Translations under genes and position numbers: made by a program | Shown: piece by piece, positions 46,002 to 54,782 of the stretch | How positions within the stretch are numbered: the first letter of the stretch is position 1 | Layout of the letters: the number at the start of each line of letters is the position of its first letter | The notes under the pieces: model-generated | What the model was told of the DNA's origin: nothing | Databases searched by the model: none | The model's input: the letters and a program-made list of their open reading frames with translations, nothing else | NCBI GenBank assembly: GCA_947630215.1 | Contig: CANRGX010000001.1 | Location: 62,001-126,000 of the forward strand | DNA from: an uncultured Eisenbergiella sp. | Lineage (GTDB): Bacteria; Bacillota; Clostridia; Lachnospirales; Lachnospiraceae | DNA length: 64,000 bases | Reading direction: 5' to 3'

Positions 46002-48607
46002 ACCTTGTCAAGAACAAAGAAAAGTTCTTCAGAGATGTTTTTTTTATCTGCTCGTTTCTGTTCATTTTAACCGTCTGCCTTTGGAATGTCGGAATGCAGG
46101 AACGGATCCGTGTTGTGGACGATGAATTTGCATACTGGGGCGTCGCCGCGCAGCTGGCGGGTCTGGATTGGTCGGGTGCGCTGTCGCATACGGGATACTA
46201 TAGCTATGGCTACAGTTTATTGCTGGTTCCTTTGTACTGGCTTCTCAGGGCAGGCGTGGACGTGCATTTTATTTATCGCGCCGCGATTTTTATGAATGCG
46301 GTTTTCCTCTGTCTGTCTTTTTATTTTGCATCCCAGACAGGCCGCCGTCTGTTTCCGGATGTAAGTCCCCTTTTCATTCATGCGGCGGCGCTGCTGTCGG
46401 TTCTTTATGTCGGCAATGTGATCCAGTCGGGGTGCGCGTGGACGGAAGTCTGCCTGTCGTTTCTGTTTTGGTGCGGCTTTTACTGTGTGGTCAGGTTATC
46501 GGAAAAGCCGACGATAAAATGGATCCTCCTGACGCTGATACTGGGGGCGTATCTTTTTGCGGTTCATATGCGGACGATAGCCGTGGCGCTATGGATGGCT
46601 GTGATCGTATTTTTGCGTCTGCTTTCAGAGAAAGGAAAGGAAAGAAAACAAAAGCTGATCGTAGCCGGGGCGCTTTTTTTGATATTGCTTGCAGGCGTAT
46701 GGCTCATGCGGGACTATGTAAAAGAGAATATATATTTCATGGGGAACAGAGGCGTTCAAACCAATGATTTTACGGGGCAGATCCCCAAAATACGGATGCT
46801 GTTTTCTGTTTCCGGAATGGTTGATATTCTTTTCAGCGTGTGCGGAAAAATCTTTTATGTCGGAGTTGTGTCTTACTGCCTTGGGATATTTACGGTTTTT
46901 CTTTCACTGAAAAGCTCTGCCGTTTTTTGCCTGAAGTCCTTGAAGAATAAGAAATGGAATACGGACGCGGCTTTTTTTGTCAAATTGTTTTTGCTGGGGG
47001 CGTCTGCCGGAGCCGTCCTTGTGGACGCGCTGTTTAAAGTGATTCCCTATTATTATAGCGGCAGAACCGCGGTACTGGCCGATACGGTCATATATGGGAG
47101 ATATGTGGATTTTATCATAGGGCCGCTGTTCTTTGTGGGAATATTGTCCTTTTGCAAACTCAAGGAGCATTGCCGGGAGCTGCTGCTGAGTGTACTGACG
47201 CTTATCGGATGCGGCTGCGCGGCGCAGAAAATGTGGAACATTCTGCTCTTTTACAACGATACCAACCTGGGGCTTCGGGGAACTGCGGTCCCGGGAATGG
47301 TCTATATGTTCGACGGAACGGTGGAGCGGTTGGCGTTTGTCCTTATCGCATGGGCAGTTGTAGGCTTATTTCTTTTTCTGGTACTATTTTTGCCTGCGGC
47401 AGGGAGAACGAAATTTTGGCTCCCGGCTTTTTTCTGCATTCTTTTGTCTGTCGCGTCCGCTGTTGTGGGAAATCGGGAAATTGTCAGCGGAATGGAAGGA
47501 AAGTCCAACAAGGTAAAGACGGTGGACAGCGCCGCCGATTTGCTCAACGGTCTGGAGGAGGATGTGGGGATATACTATCTGACAAGAGACGGATCCGTCA
47601 CGGGGGATATGAAAATCCTGCAGTGGGAATTGCCTGAAAGGACAATTCAGGTAGAAGATATTGACATCCGGGATACCGCAGCGGATTTAGAAAGCAGGAA
47701 TGCGGTGTATCTGGCCGACAGTGAGGATGACTGCCTGAACGCGTTTTTGAACGGGAGCTGCGTCTATTTATATGATTCCGGAACGCTGTCCGTATACGCG
47801 CCCCGGGAGGGAGAGACGGCGCAGGCTCTTAAACCGCTGGCGCTTGAAGCAGGAGCCTGCGGGGATCCCAAGCCCATAGGGGTAGACTTATCGAAGGCTG
47901 TAGCCGAATGGGGCTACCAAAAGGCAAACGGAGAAGTTTATCTCAGCGATCAGAGAACGGAAGAATATTTAACCTGGCAGACCGGACTGCGGCTGGACGA
48001 TGGCATATATGAAATTGAAATCGATCTCAATTTGGCGTATTATGAGGAAGGGAATATCGGATACATTACGTTGACGGACGAAACCGGCGATTATTTGGAT
48101 ACCAGGGTTTTGACCCCGGAGGATTTTGAACCCTCGGGACGGGGGAAAATTACAGTTGAGATGCCGGTCAGAGATTACAGAGAACCGATTGTGGGCGTAT
48201 ACTCCAGCGGCAACGGCGCGATGAAGGTGAGGGGAATTACCTTCCGAAGGCGCGTGGGCCGCATACCGGCAGAGGCCGGGAGAGAGGAAGAATGGGAGCA
48301 GATAGCAAAGATACTGGAGGCCAACGCCGTAAAACAGATGCCGGTATACTATGTGGATACGGACGGCAGCGGCAAAACCGGCTTCCCTGAATTTACAGAA
48401 GTAAACGGGATCCTGCCGGAACCGATCCGTGAATTTTGTACAGGCCGACAGTTTTCATATTTGAAAATAGAGAAAAAAAGCTGTTTCATTATGGAAAAGG
48501 ATGAAGATGAAAAGGTATCTCTGCCGGAAGCGGGGTATCTGGCCGGGGAGAGCGAACATTATTATGTTGTGCTTATGAATCCGGAAGAACAAAGAGAGAA
48601 GGAATGA
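45998..48607 (+). CDS. Large GT-C-like membrane protein with C-terminal extracytoplasmic beta-sandwich-like module
   Basis: RIRVVDDEFAYWGVAAQLAGLDW, YSYGYSLLLVPLYWLL; C-terminal LRLDDGIYEIEIDLNLAYYEEGNIGYITL. Confidence 0.7.
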   Translation: MNLVKNKEKFFRDVFFICSFLFILTVCLWNVGMQERIRVVDDEFAYWGVAAQLAGLDWSGALSHTGYYSYGYSLLLVPLYWLLRAGVDVHFIYRAAIFMNAVFLCLSFYFASQTGRRLFPDVSPLFIHAAALLSVLYVGNVIQSGCAWTEVCLSFLFWCGFYCVVRLSEKPTIKWILLTLILGAYLFAVHMRTIAVALWMAVIVFLRLLSEKGKERKQKLIVAGALFLILLAGVWLMRDYVKENIYFMGNRGVQTNDFTGQIPKIRMLFSVSGMVDILFSVCGKIFYVGVVSYCLGIFTVFLSLKSSAVFCLKSLKNKKWNTDAAFFVKLFLLGASAGAVLVDALFKVIPYYYSGRTAVLADTVIYGRYVDFIIGPLFFVGILSFCKLKEHCRELLLSVLTLIGCGCAAQKMWNILLFYNDTNLGLRGTAVPGMVYMFDGTVERLAFVLIAWAVVGLFLFLVLFLPAAGRTKFWLPAFFCILLSVASAVVGNREIVSGMEGKSNKVKTVDSAADLLNGLEEDVGIYYLTRDGSVTGDMKILQWELPERTIQVEDIDIRDTAADLESRNAVYLADSEDDCLNAFLNGSCVYLYDSGTLSVYAPREGETAQALKPLALEAGACGDPKPIGVDLSKAVAEWGYQKANGEVYLSDQRTEEYLTWQTGLRLDDGIYEIEIDLNLAYYEEGNIGYITLTDETGDYLDTRVLTPEDFEPSGRGKITVEMPVRDYREPIVGVYSSGNGAMKVRGITFRRRVGRIPAEAGREEEWEQIAKILEANAVKQMPVYYVDTDGSGKTGFPEFTEVNGILPEPIREFCTGRQFSYLKIEKKSCFIMEKDEDEKVSLPEAGYLAGESEHYYVVLMNPEEQREKE

Positions 48608-48656
48608 AACCGGTTATGCGGATTCTCCCGTTTGACCGGGGAGGAGTGTTTGGGAT

Positions 48657-50336
48657 ATGGAAAAAAAGGGCCTGATTCTGTTTGCCGGAGACAAGTATAT
48701 CTCGTCGACGGCGGATATTGTTATCCGTAGAATGAGAGAGAAATTTACGGCGGAAGAAGGGTATGAGCTGGAATATGAGAAATGGCCTCATCCGCTGAGC
48801 TCCTGGAAAGAGGCCGCCCTGCAGAGCGCACTTTTTGCAAAAAAACCGGCGGCTTTGGTTCTGTCGGTCGGGACAGAGGAATACCTGGGAGGCAAAAAGT
48901 GGGACGATATCAGGAGCGAGATCGATGAATTGACCGGAAGGGCGGCAGAAGCCGGCACCCGGCTGGTTATCATGACGGCATTCCCTGTCGGAGCAGGAAA
49001 AAGGAAGCTGTCGGCATATGGGAAAAGGCTTCTGGAATATGCCAGGGAAATTCAGGTGAGAGCTGCGGATGTTTACGGATATTGTTTGCAGCGCGGCCTT
49101 ACGCTGGAGGAAGGAAGCCCTGATTCGGAATTGGTGTTCGAAGCTGCGGCGGACGCCGTTATGCCTGTATTGATAAGGACAAAAATGCTGGTGTTATGGC
49201 AGTTTAACGGCCGGTACGCACATTGCAATTATGCGTGTCCGTACTGTTATGTCGCGACCAGCGTCAACAAAGGCATACATTTCAATTATGACATGAAGCG
49301 GTGGGAGGACGCTTTCTCAAGACATTTTGAAGGGAAAGACGTAGTTTTCTATTTCTCCTACGGCGAGCCGATGATGGCGGGAAGGATTTTTTACGAAGCG
49401 CTGGAAATGATCGGCCGGCACCCTGCCTGGCAGGTCAGGATGACCTCCAATGTATCGCTGCCCCTTGACCGTCTTTTGGAATCGACAGTGGCCAGAACCG
49501 GGAGATTGAATGTCAACGCTTCCTTTCACCCTACGCAGATTGGGATAGAGGAGTTTTTAAAGCAATGCGATACCTTGAGAGAACACGGCATTGAGCCGTC
49601 GGTGATTTACGTGATGTACCCGGAGCAGATCGACGCTTTGGAAGAATATATGAAGCGCTTCCGGGAAAAAGGGTACCGGGTGCATATCCGGGCGTTCAGA
49701 GGACTGTATCACGGGAAAAAATATCCGCAGGCCTACACGAAGGAACAGTGGGAGAAGACGGCCCGTTACATGGATCGCGGGAATTTTAAGTATCAGCTTC
49801 ACGCGGTCAACGGGCTGGGCAGGATGTCGATGCTGGGCATGACGCATATTCTTGTGGATAATTATGGAAAAATAGAGATGTGCGACAGCTATGTGGGCGA
49901 CAGAAGGTACGGGAATATTTTTGACGAGAAAATATATCTGGATGTAAGGCCGCATCCGTTCCCCGGACTGGTGCCCTTAGCCGCGGTTGACGATATTGCG
50001 GATTATACGGAACTCGGATATTCGGATCTGGAAGATAATAATGTGAACAGCTATAATACGCAGGGCGGCGTCATCAAAAAGGAAAACGGGGAGATCGTGT
50101 ACCCGTACGAATTTGTCGATTTTTCCGATGAGGCGTTAGTGAAAAAGCTGAAGGCCGTGCCCAAACCGTTTATGGGGAAATGCAGATTCTGGTTCAGCCC
50201 AAGATGGTTCTGCAGACATTTTATATATTCCTATCTGATCAAAAAGTATGGGAAATATATCTGGGCATGGATCAAAGGAAAATGGAGGCTGCTGCGCTCC
50301 GGCAACCTGAAACTGAAGAATTTCTGGCACAGCTGA
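48657..50336 (+). CDS. Radical SAM protein with N-terminal SGNH-like domain
   Basis: Radical SAM: YAHCNYACPYCYVATSVNKG (CX3CX2C), FYFSYGEPMMAGRI; N-terminal ~170 aa LILFAGDKYISSTADIV..ALVLSVGTEEYLGG..RLVIMTAFPV. Confidence 0.82.
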   Translation: MEKKGLILFAGDKYISSTADIVIRRMREKFTAEEGYELEYEKWPHPLSSWKEAALQSALFAKKPAALVLSVGTEEYLGGKKWDDIRSEIDELTGRAAEAGTRLVIMTAFPVGAGKRKLSAYGKRLLEYAREIQVRAADVYGYCLQRGLTLEEGSPDSELVFEAAADAVMPVLIRTKMLVLWQFNGRYAHCNYACPYCYVATSVNKGIHFNYDMKRWEDAFSRHFEGKDVVFYFSYGEPMMAGRIFYEALEMIGRHPAWQVRMTSNVSLPLDRLLESTVARTGRLNVNASFHPTQIGIEEFLKQCDTLREHGIEPSVIYVMYPEQIDALEEYMKRFREKGYRVHIRAFRGLYHGKKYPQAYTKEQWEKTARYMDRGNFKYQLHAVNGLGRMSMLGMTHILVDNYGKIEMCDSYVGDRRYGNIFDEKIYLDVRPHPFPGLVPLAAVDDIADYTELGYSDLEDNNVNSYNTQGGVIKKENGEIVYPYEFVDFSDEALVKKLKAVPKPFMGKCRFWFSPRWFCRHFIYSYLIKKYGKYIWAWIKGKWRLLRSGNLKLKNFWHS

Positions 50337-50357
50337 GGCAAAGATGCAAAACGGGCG

Positions 50358-51530
50358 TTGGAGAGAAAAGTGAGAAAAGAAGCGGAAAAAAAGGAGATCG
50401 TGATCCATGGCGCCAGCGGCCTGAAAAATTCCGGCGACGAAGCGATATTGGAGGCTATTGTCCGGCGCTGTCCGGCAGGCTGGCGGCTTCATGTCATCTC
50501 CTTCGATAAGGGATATACGGAAAAATTACATCCGCAGGTCCACGCTATCCAGATAGGAAGCAGGGAATGCCGGGAATGGATTGATCGATGCGACGGATTT
50601 ATCCTTGGCGGCGGCGGACTTTTGCAGGATGAAACCTCCGTCTATAATGTGGGAAGATGGCTGAAGTATCTGCGGTACGCACAGAAAAAGGGGAAAAAGA
50701 CTTTTTTGTACGCGAACAGCATCGGGCCCCTCCGATATGGATTCCATCGACGGATGGTCGGAAAGACGCTGCGCAAGGTGGATTTGATCACGGTCCGGGA
50801 CGAAATATCCCGTCAGGAACTGGCACGGATGGGAGTAAAAACGAATGTATTGCTTACGGCGGATCCGGTTTTTTCCCTGACTTTACCTCAGAAGGACTGC
50901 AACGAGAACCCGTTTGGGCAGAGTATGCCCGAGCGTTATGTGGTTTTATGCGCAAGACATTGGTTTGATACAATTGCGTTTCTTCCGGTCAGTATCTGCA
51001 CCCGGTTAGGGATTCGCAGGAAAAAGGATCGGGAAAAGTACCGGCAATATATGGATTCCCTCGCACAACTGGCAGGGGAGATTAACCGGGAATGGCATAT
51101 GCCGGTGGTTTTTCTGCCTTTTTTATATGGGCGGGACGATAAGGTCGCGGAAGAGATTTTGAGAAAGGCCGGAAATGCCGAAAATCGGATTGTCTCCGGT
51201 GAAAATATGCGGCCGGAGGATATGATGAACCTGATCGGACATGCCGAAATGCTGATCGGAATGCGGCTGCACAGCATCATATACGGTATCATAGCCGGAA
51301 CGCCGATGATTGCGCTGGACTACTCGCAGAAGGTGAGGGGAATGCTCCAATATGTCGGATTAGAGCCGTATTCTATCGACGTGGACAATCTGAACGGCAG
51401 CGGCCTCATACAGCTTTTTCGCCGGGCGTGGGAGAACAGGGAAAAACAGTCGGCAGTCATCCGGGCCGGATTGTTGAAATTACGTTTGCAAGAGGAAGGG
51501 AACAACGAAATCTGGAAGGCAATGGAGTAA
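50358..51530 (+). CDS. Polysaccharide pyruvyl transferase family protein (CsaB-like)
   Basis: IVIHGASGLKNSGDEAILEAIV, FILGGGGLLQDETS, TVRDEISRQEL, LIGMRLHSIIYGIIAGTPMIALDYSQK; start codon uncertain (TTG 50358 or GTG 50370). Confidence 0.88.
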   Translation: MERKVRKEAEKKEIVIHGASGLKNSGDEAILEAIVRRCPAGWRLHVISFDKGYTEKLHPQVHAIQIGSRECREWIDRCDGFILGGGGLLQDETSVYNVGRWLKYLRYAQKKGKKTFLYANSIGPLRYGFHRRMVGKTLRKVDLITVRDEISRQELARMGVKTNVLLTADPVFSLTLPQKDCNENPFGQSMPERYVVLCARHWFDTIAFLPVSICTRLGIRRKKDREKYRQYMDSLAQLAGEINREWHMPVVFLPFLYGRDDKVAEEILRKAGNAENRIVSGENMRPEDMMNLIGHAEMLIGMRLHSIIYGIIAGTPMIALDYSQKVRGMLQYVGLEPYSIDVDNLNGSGLIQLFRRAWENREKQSAVIRAGLLKLRLQEEGNNEIWKAME

Positions 51531-51531
51531 T

Positions 51532-52545
51532 ATGGTTTCAGATGAGACAGAACTTTGGGGAAATCAACTTTGCGGGCTGGTTGCAGTCAGGGGCATTGTA
51601 ACGCTGTCGGAGGATACATTATGGCTGGAACATTCCTGCTCCGGGATAGAATTGGAATTTGAAGGCAGCCAGCTCATTTTGGAGATGGCGGCCGATCCGT
51701 CGGCATCGGATGACGTGTGGTTTGAAATACAGTCCGCAGGGAAAGAAAAAACGTTCAGAAAAAAATATAAGGCGAACCGGAAGCCGGAAAGAATCTGCGC
51801 CATAAAGTGCGGGACTGTAAAACGGCAGAGGATAACGGTAATCAAGCGGACGGAAAAAAAATACGGACGCGTTGGATTGCGGAGAGTTTTCTGCACGGGA
51901 AGGCTCCTTTGTTACCGCGCAGAGGAGAGAGAATTGATCGGTTTCATCGGGGATAGTATTTCCTGCGGCTATGGAAACGAAGGCTTCAGCCTGCTGCATC
52001 CGTTTTCTACGAAATATGAGAATGGATTAAAAGCATTTCCTTATTTATTCTGCAGGATGTTAAACGCCGATTATGAGATAATGGCGTATTCCGGTATGGG
52101 CGTGTGGCGTTCCCATCGTGATTTTTTGGGAGAAACGGCGGAAAAGCAGTACAACACAGAGCGTATGGAATATCTGCAGCCGAGACGGAAAAAAATGGTT
52201 TGCATCCATCTCGGGACCAATGATTCTCCTTATATAAAAAGTGAGAACGACAGGAAAGCGTTTGAACAGGCCTATGTCAGCCTGCTTGACCGGGTGCGGG
52301 AATGGGAGCCCGACGCCTATATTGTGTGTGCAACAGGCCCCATGCGCTGCAGGGCGGCTGCCAGTATTGAAAGAATATGCAGTGAAATCAGGGCGCGCGG
52401 GGATCGCCGGATCTTTTATGTCCCATTATTCCAGAAATGGTACGACGGGATAGGAAAAGGAGGACATCCCACACATTTCGCGCAGGCGCGCATTGCGAAG
52501 CAGCTGTATCACTTTTGCAAAAGGGAAATGGAGTGGGAAAACTGA
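51532..52545 (+). CDS. SGNH/GDSL esterase, CE2-like two-domain architecture, no signal peptide
   Basis: LIGFIGDSISCGYGNEG (block I), IHLGTNDSPY (block III), GGHPTHFAQARIAKQL (block V); N-terminal jelly-roll-like ~120 aa. Confidence 0.82.
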   Translation: MVSDETELWGNQLCGLVAVRGIVTLSEDTLWLEHSCSGIELEFEGSQLILEMAADPSASDDVWFEIQSAGKEKTFRKKYKANRKPERICAIKCGTVKRQRITVIKRTEKKYGRVGLRRVFCTGRLLCYRAEERELIGFIGDSISCGYGNEGFSLLHPFSTKYENGLKAFPYLFCRMLNADYEIMAYSGMGVWRSHRDFLGETAEKQYNTERMEYLQPRRKKMVCIHLGTNDSPYIKSENDRKAFEQAYVSLLDRVREWEPDAYIVCATGPMRCRAAASIERICSEIRARGDRRIFYVPLFQKWYDGIGKGGHPTHFAQARIAKQLYHFCKREMEWEN

Positions 52546-52548
52546 GTG

Positions 52549-53637
52549 ATGAAAAAACATATTTTGTTCATTTCCAGAGGAATGTCATACGGGGGATCCG
52601 GGAGAAATATTTCCGTATTCTCGAAGGGGCTGATTGACGAGGGCTATCCGGTTTCCTTATTGATTCTGCGCGATTATCCGACGGAATATGAAATTGATCC
52701 GCGGGTTCATGTGGTTCGCATTCATTTAAAATCAGAGAAAATTAAAATTGGATTTCTGGACGTGATTACCAAATGGTTCCCTGCGATCAAACGCTGTATT
52801 GGGGAATTGAGGCCGGATCTGGTCATTCCCTTCGGCGTGGACGTCTGTATATTGGCAATTCTCGGTAACGGGAAAAGAAGCAGGGTTTGCGCGACGGTGA
52901 GAAGCGATCCCAGGCATGAGCCGAAGAACGGACTGTTCCGGATGATAAGGGATGTCGTTTATCGCAGGGCCGATTATATCTGGGTTCAAAATACGCAGCA
53001 GATACAGAGAATGAACCGCAGCATTTCAAAGTCAAAATATATTGTCGTGCCCAATCCGGTAGGAGCCGAATGGAAAGAAAGGGAATATTCCTACGCCGAT
53101 ACAATAGAGCACTTTGTGAATTTGGGACGTCTCTGCGAAGGAAAGAATCAGAAGACGCTGATCGACGCGTTCGGGATTTTATGTAAAAAGTATCCTCATA
53201 TTACGCTGGATATCTATGGAGAAGGGGAGCTTAGGGAAAGACTGCAAAAGCAAATTGAACAGCTGCAGCTCAAAGATAGGGTCTTTTTGAGGGGCAGGAC
53301 GGAGGAGGTGCCGGCCGTTCTGGCAAAAGCGGACGCATATGTTTTGAGCTCAAATTTAGAGGGGATGCCAAACGGACTGATGGAGGCCATGGCCCTGGGG
53401 ATGCCGTGTATTTCCACCGATTGCAATACGGGGCCGAGAGATTTCATTACGGATCGGGAAAACGGATTGTTGGTACCCTGCAACGATGCGGCCATGCTGG
53501 CCGAAGCGATGGAAACCTATATCCGGGATCCGGAGCTGGCAAAACGGCTGGGGAGAAGGGCCAGGACGGTTATCTGGGAAAAGTTCGATGAGAACGTTGT
53601 GGTAAAGAAATTTGCGGAAATCATAGAAAGGATGTGA
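52549..53637 (+). CDS. Family 4 glycosyltransferase
   Basis: KHILFISRGMSYGGSGRNISVFSKGLIDEGYPVSLLIL, NLGRLCEGKNQKTLIDAF, LEGMPNGLMEAMALGMP. Confidence 0.92.
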   Translation: MKKHILFISRGMSYGGSGRNISVFSKGLIDEGYPVSLLILRDYPTEYEIDPRVHVVRIHLKSEKIKIGFLDVITKWFPAIKRCIGELRPDLVIPFGVDVCILAILGNGKRSRVCATVRSDPRHEPKNGLFRMIRDVVYRRADYIWVQNTQQIQRMNRSISKSKYIVVPNPVGAEWKEREYSYADTIEHFVNLGRLCEGKNQKTLIDAFGILCKKYPHITLDIYGEGELRERLQKQIEQLQLKDRVFLRGRTEEVPAVLAKADAYVLSSNLEGMPNGLMEAMALGMPCISTDCNTGPRDFITDRENGLLVPCNDAAMLAEAMETYIRDPELAKRLGRRARTVIWEKFDENVVVKKFAEIIERM

Positions 53638-53646
53638 GCATCGGAC

Positions 53647-54774
53647 ATGAAAGCATTATTCGATTTGACGGCGACACAGCCCCGGGGCAAGACAAGGTTC
53701 CACGGGGGGGGTGAATATGCTAAGACGGTATTCAGAAAGCTGCATGAGGGAAAGCCTGAGGTTGAGCTTCACTGCGTTTATTTTGAAAATGTGGAGCTTG
53801 ACGGATGGCTGAAGACGTATTTGGAAGACGAAGGGATTGCCGCCCATCCCATCGGGGATTTTAAGGAAATTTCCGCGATATGTGAAACGGAACGGATCGA
53901 TGTTTTTTACTCCGCGTTGCCCATCGCGTTCCGGGAACGTCCTGTGGGCGCTTCCGTGCGGATGAAGGGAACCATTCACGGGCTGCGGGGGATTGAATGT
54001 CCCGGGGACAGATACGCCGTAAAATATTATAAAGGGAGACAGAGGGCGGTTCGGTTCGCAAAAAACCTGTTCCCCGACGCGGTACGGTCTTTTCATAAAA
54101 AGAAAATGCGCCGGACATTGGATATGCTGGATGCCCTGGTCTGCGTTTCAGAGCATACCAAGTACGCCATAAAAACGAATTTCCCCGATTATAAGCGGGA
54201 TATTGCAGTTTTTTATACGCCCCAGAAGGAGGCGGAGCCGTACGAAGGCAGCCGGAAGACGGAGGAAAAATATTTATTGTTGATCAGCGCCAACCGATGG
54301 CTGAAAAACGCATATCGGGCGATTCTGGCGCTGGACGAGCTGATGGAAAGCGGCTTTTTGAAGGACTGCAGGGTAAAAATTGTGGGGAAAATGCCGCAGT
54401 ATTCTTTGAGGAAAATAAAAAATGTAAATCGGTTTGATTATTTGGAATATGTTCCGTCCGATACGCTGGAGTACCTGTACGCGGGGTGTGAAATGTTCAT
54501 TTATCCCTCCCTCAACGAAGGGTTCGGAATGCCGCCGATTGAGGCGATGAAATACGGGAAAACCTGTGTGCTCTCTGCGATTTGTTCCCTGACAGAGATC
54601 TATGGCGATGCCGTTTATTATTTTAATCCGCTGGATCTGGGAGAGATGAAGACAAGAATTTTATTTGCCTATGAAAACAGGATGGATATAAACAAAATCA
54701 AACAGAAGGAAGAACAGATCCGTTTCCGGCAGGAGCAGGATCTGCTGAGGATATGCGATTTTATTGTTGATTGA
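53647..54774 (+). CDS. Glycosyltransferase family 1/4
   Basis: YLLLISANRWLKNAYRAILALDEL, YPSLNEGFGMPPIEAMKYGKTCVLSAICSLTEIYGDAVYYFNPLD. Confidence 0.88.
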   Translation: MKALFDLTATQPRGKTRFHGGGEYAKTVFRKLHEGKPEVELHCVYFENVELDGWLKTYLEDEGIAAHPIGDFKEISAICETERIDVFYSALPIAFRERPVGASVRMKGTIHGLRGIECPGDRYAVKYYKGRQRAVRFAKNLFPDAVRSFHKKKMRRTLDMLDALVCVSEHTKYAIKTNFPDYKRDIAVFYTPQKEAEPYEGSRKTEEKYLLLISANRWLKNAYRAILALDELMESGFLKDCRVKIVGKMPQYSLRKIKNVNRFDYLEYVPSDTLEYLYAGCEMFIYPSLNEGFGMPPIEAMKYGKTCVLSAICSLTEIYGDAVYYFNPLDLGEMKTRILFAYENRMDINKIKQKEEQIRFRQEQDLLRICDFIVD

Positions 54775-54782
54775 GAGGAAAT

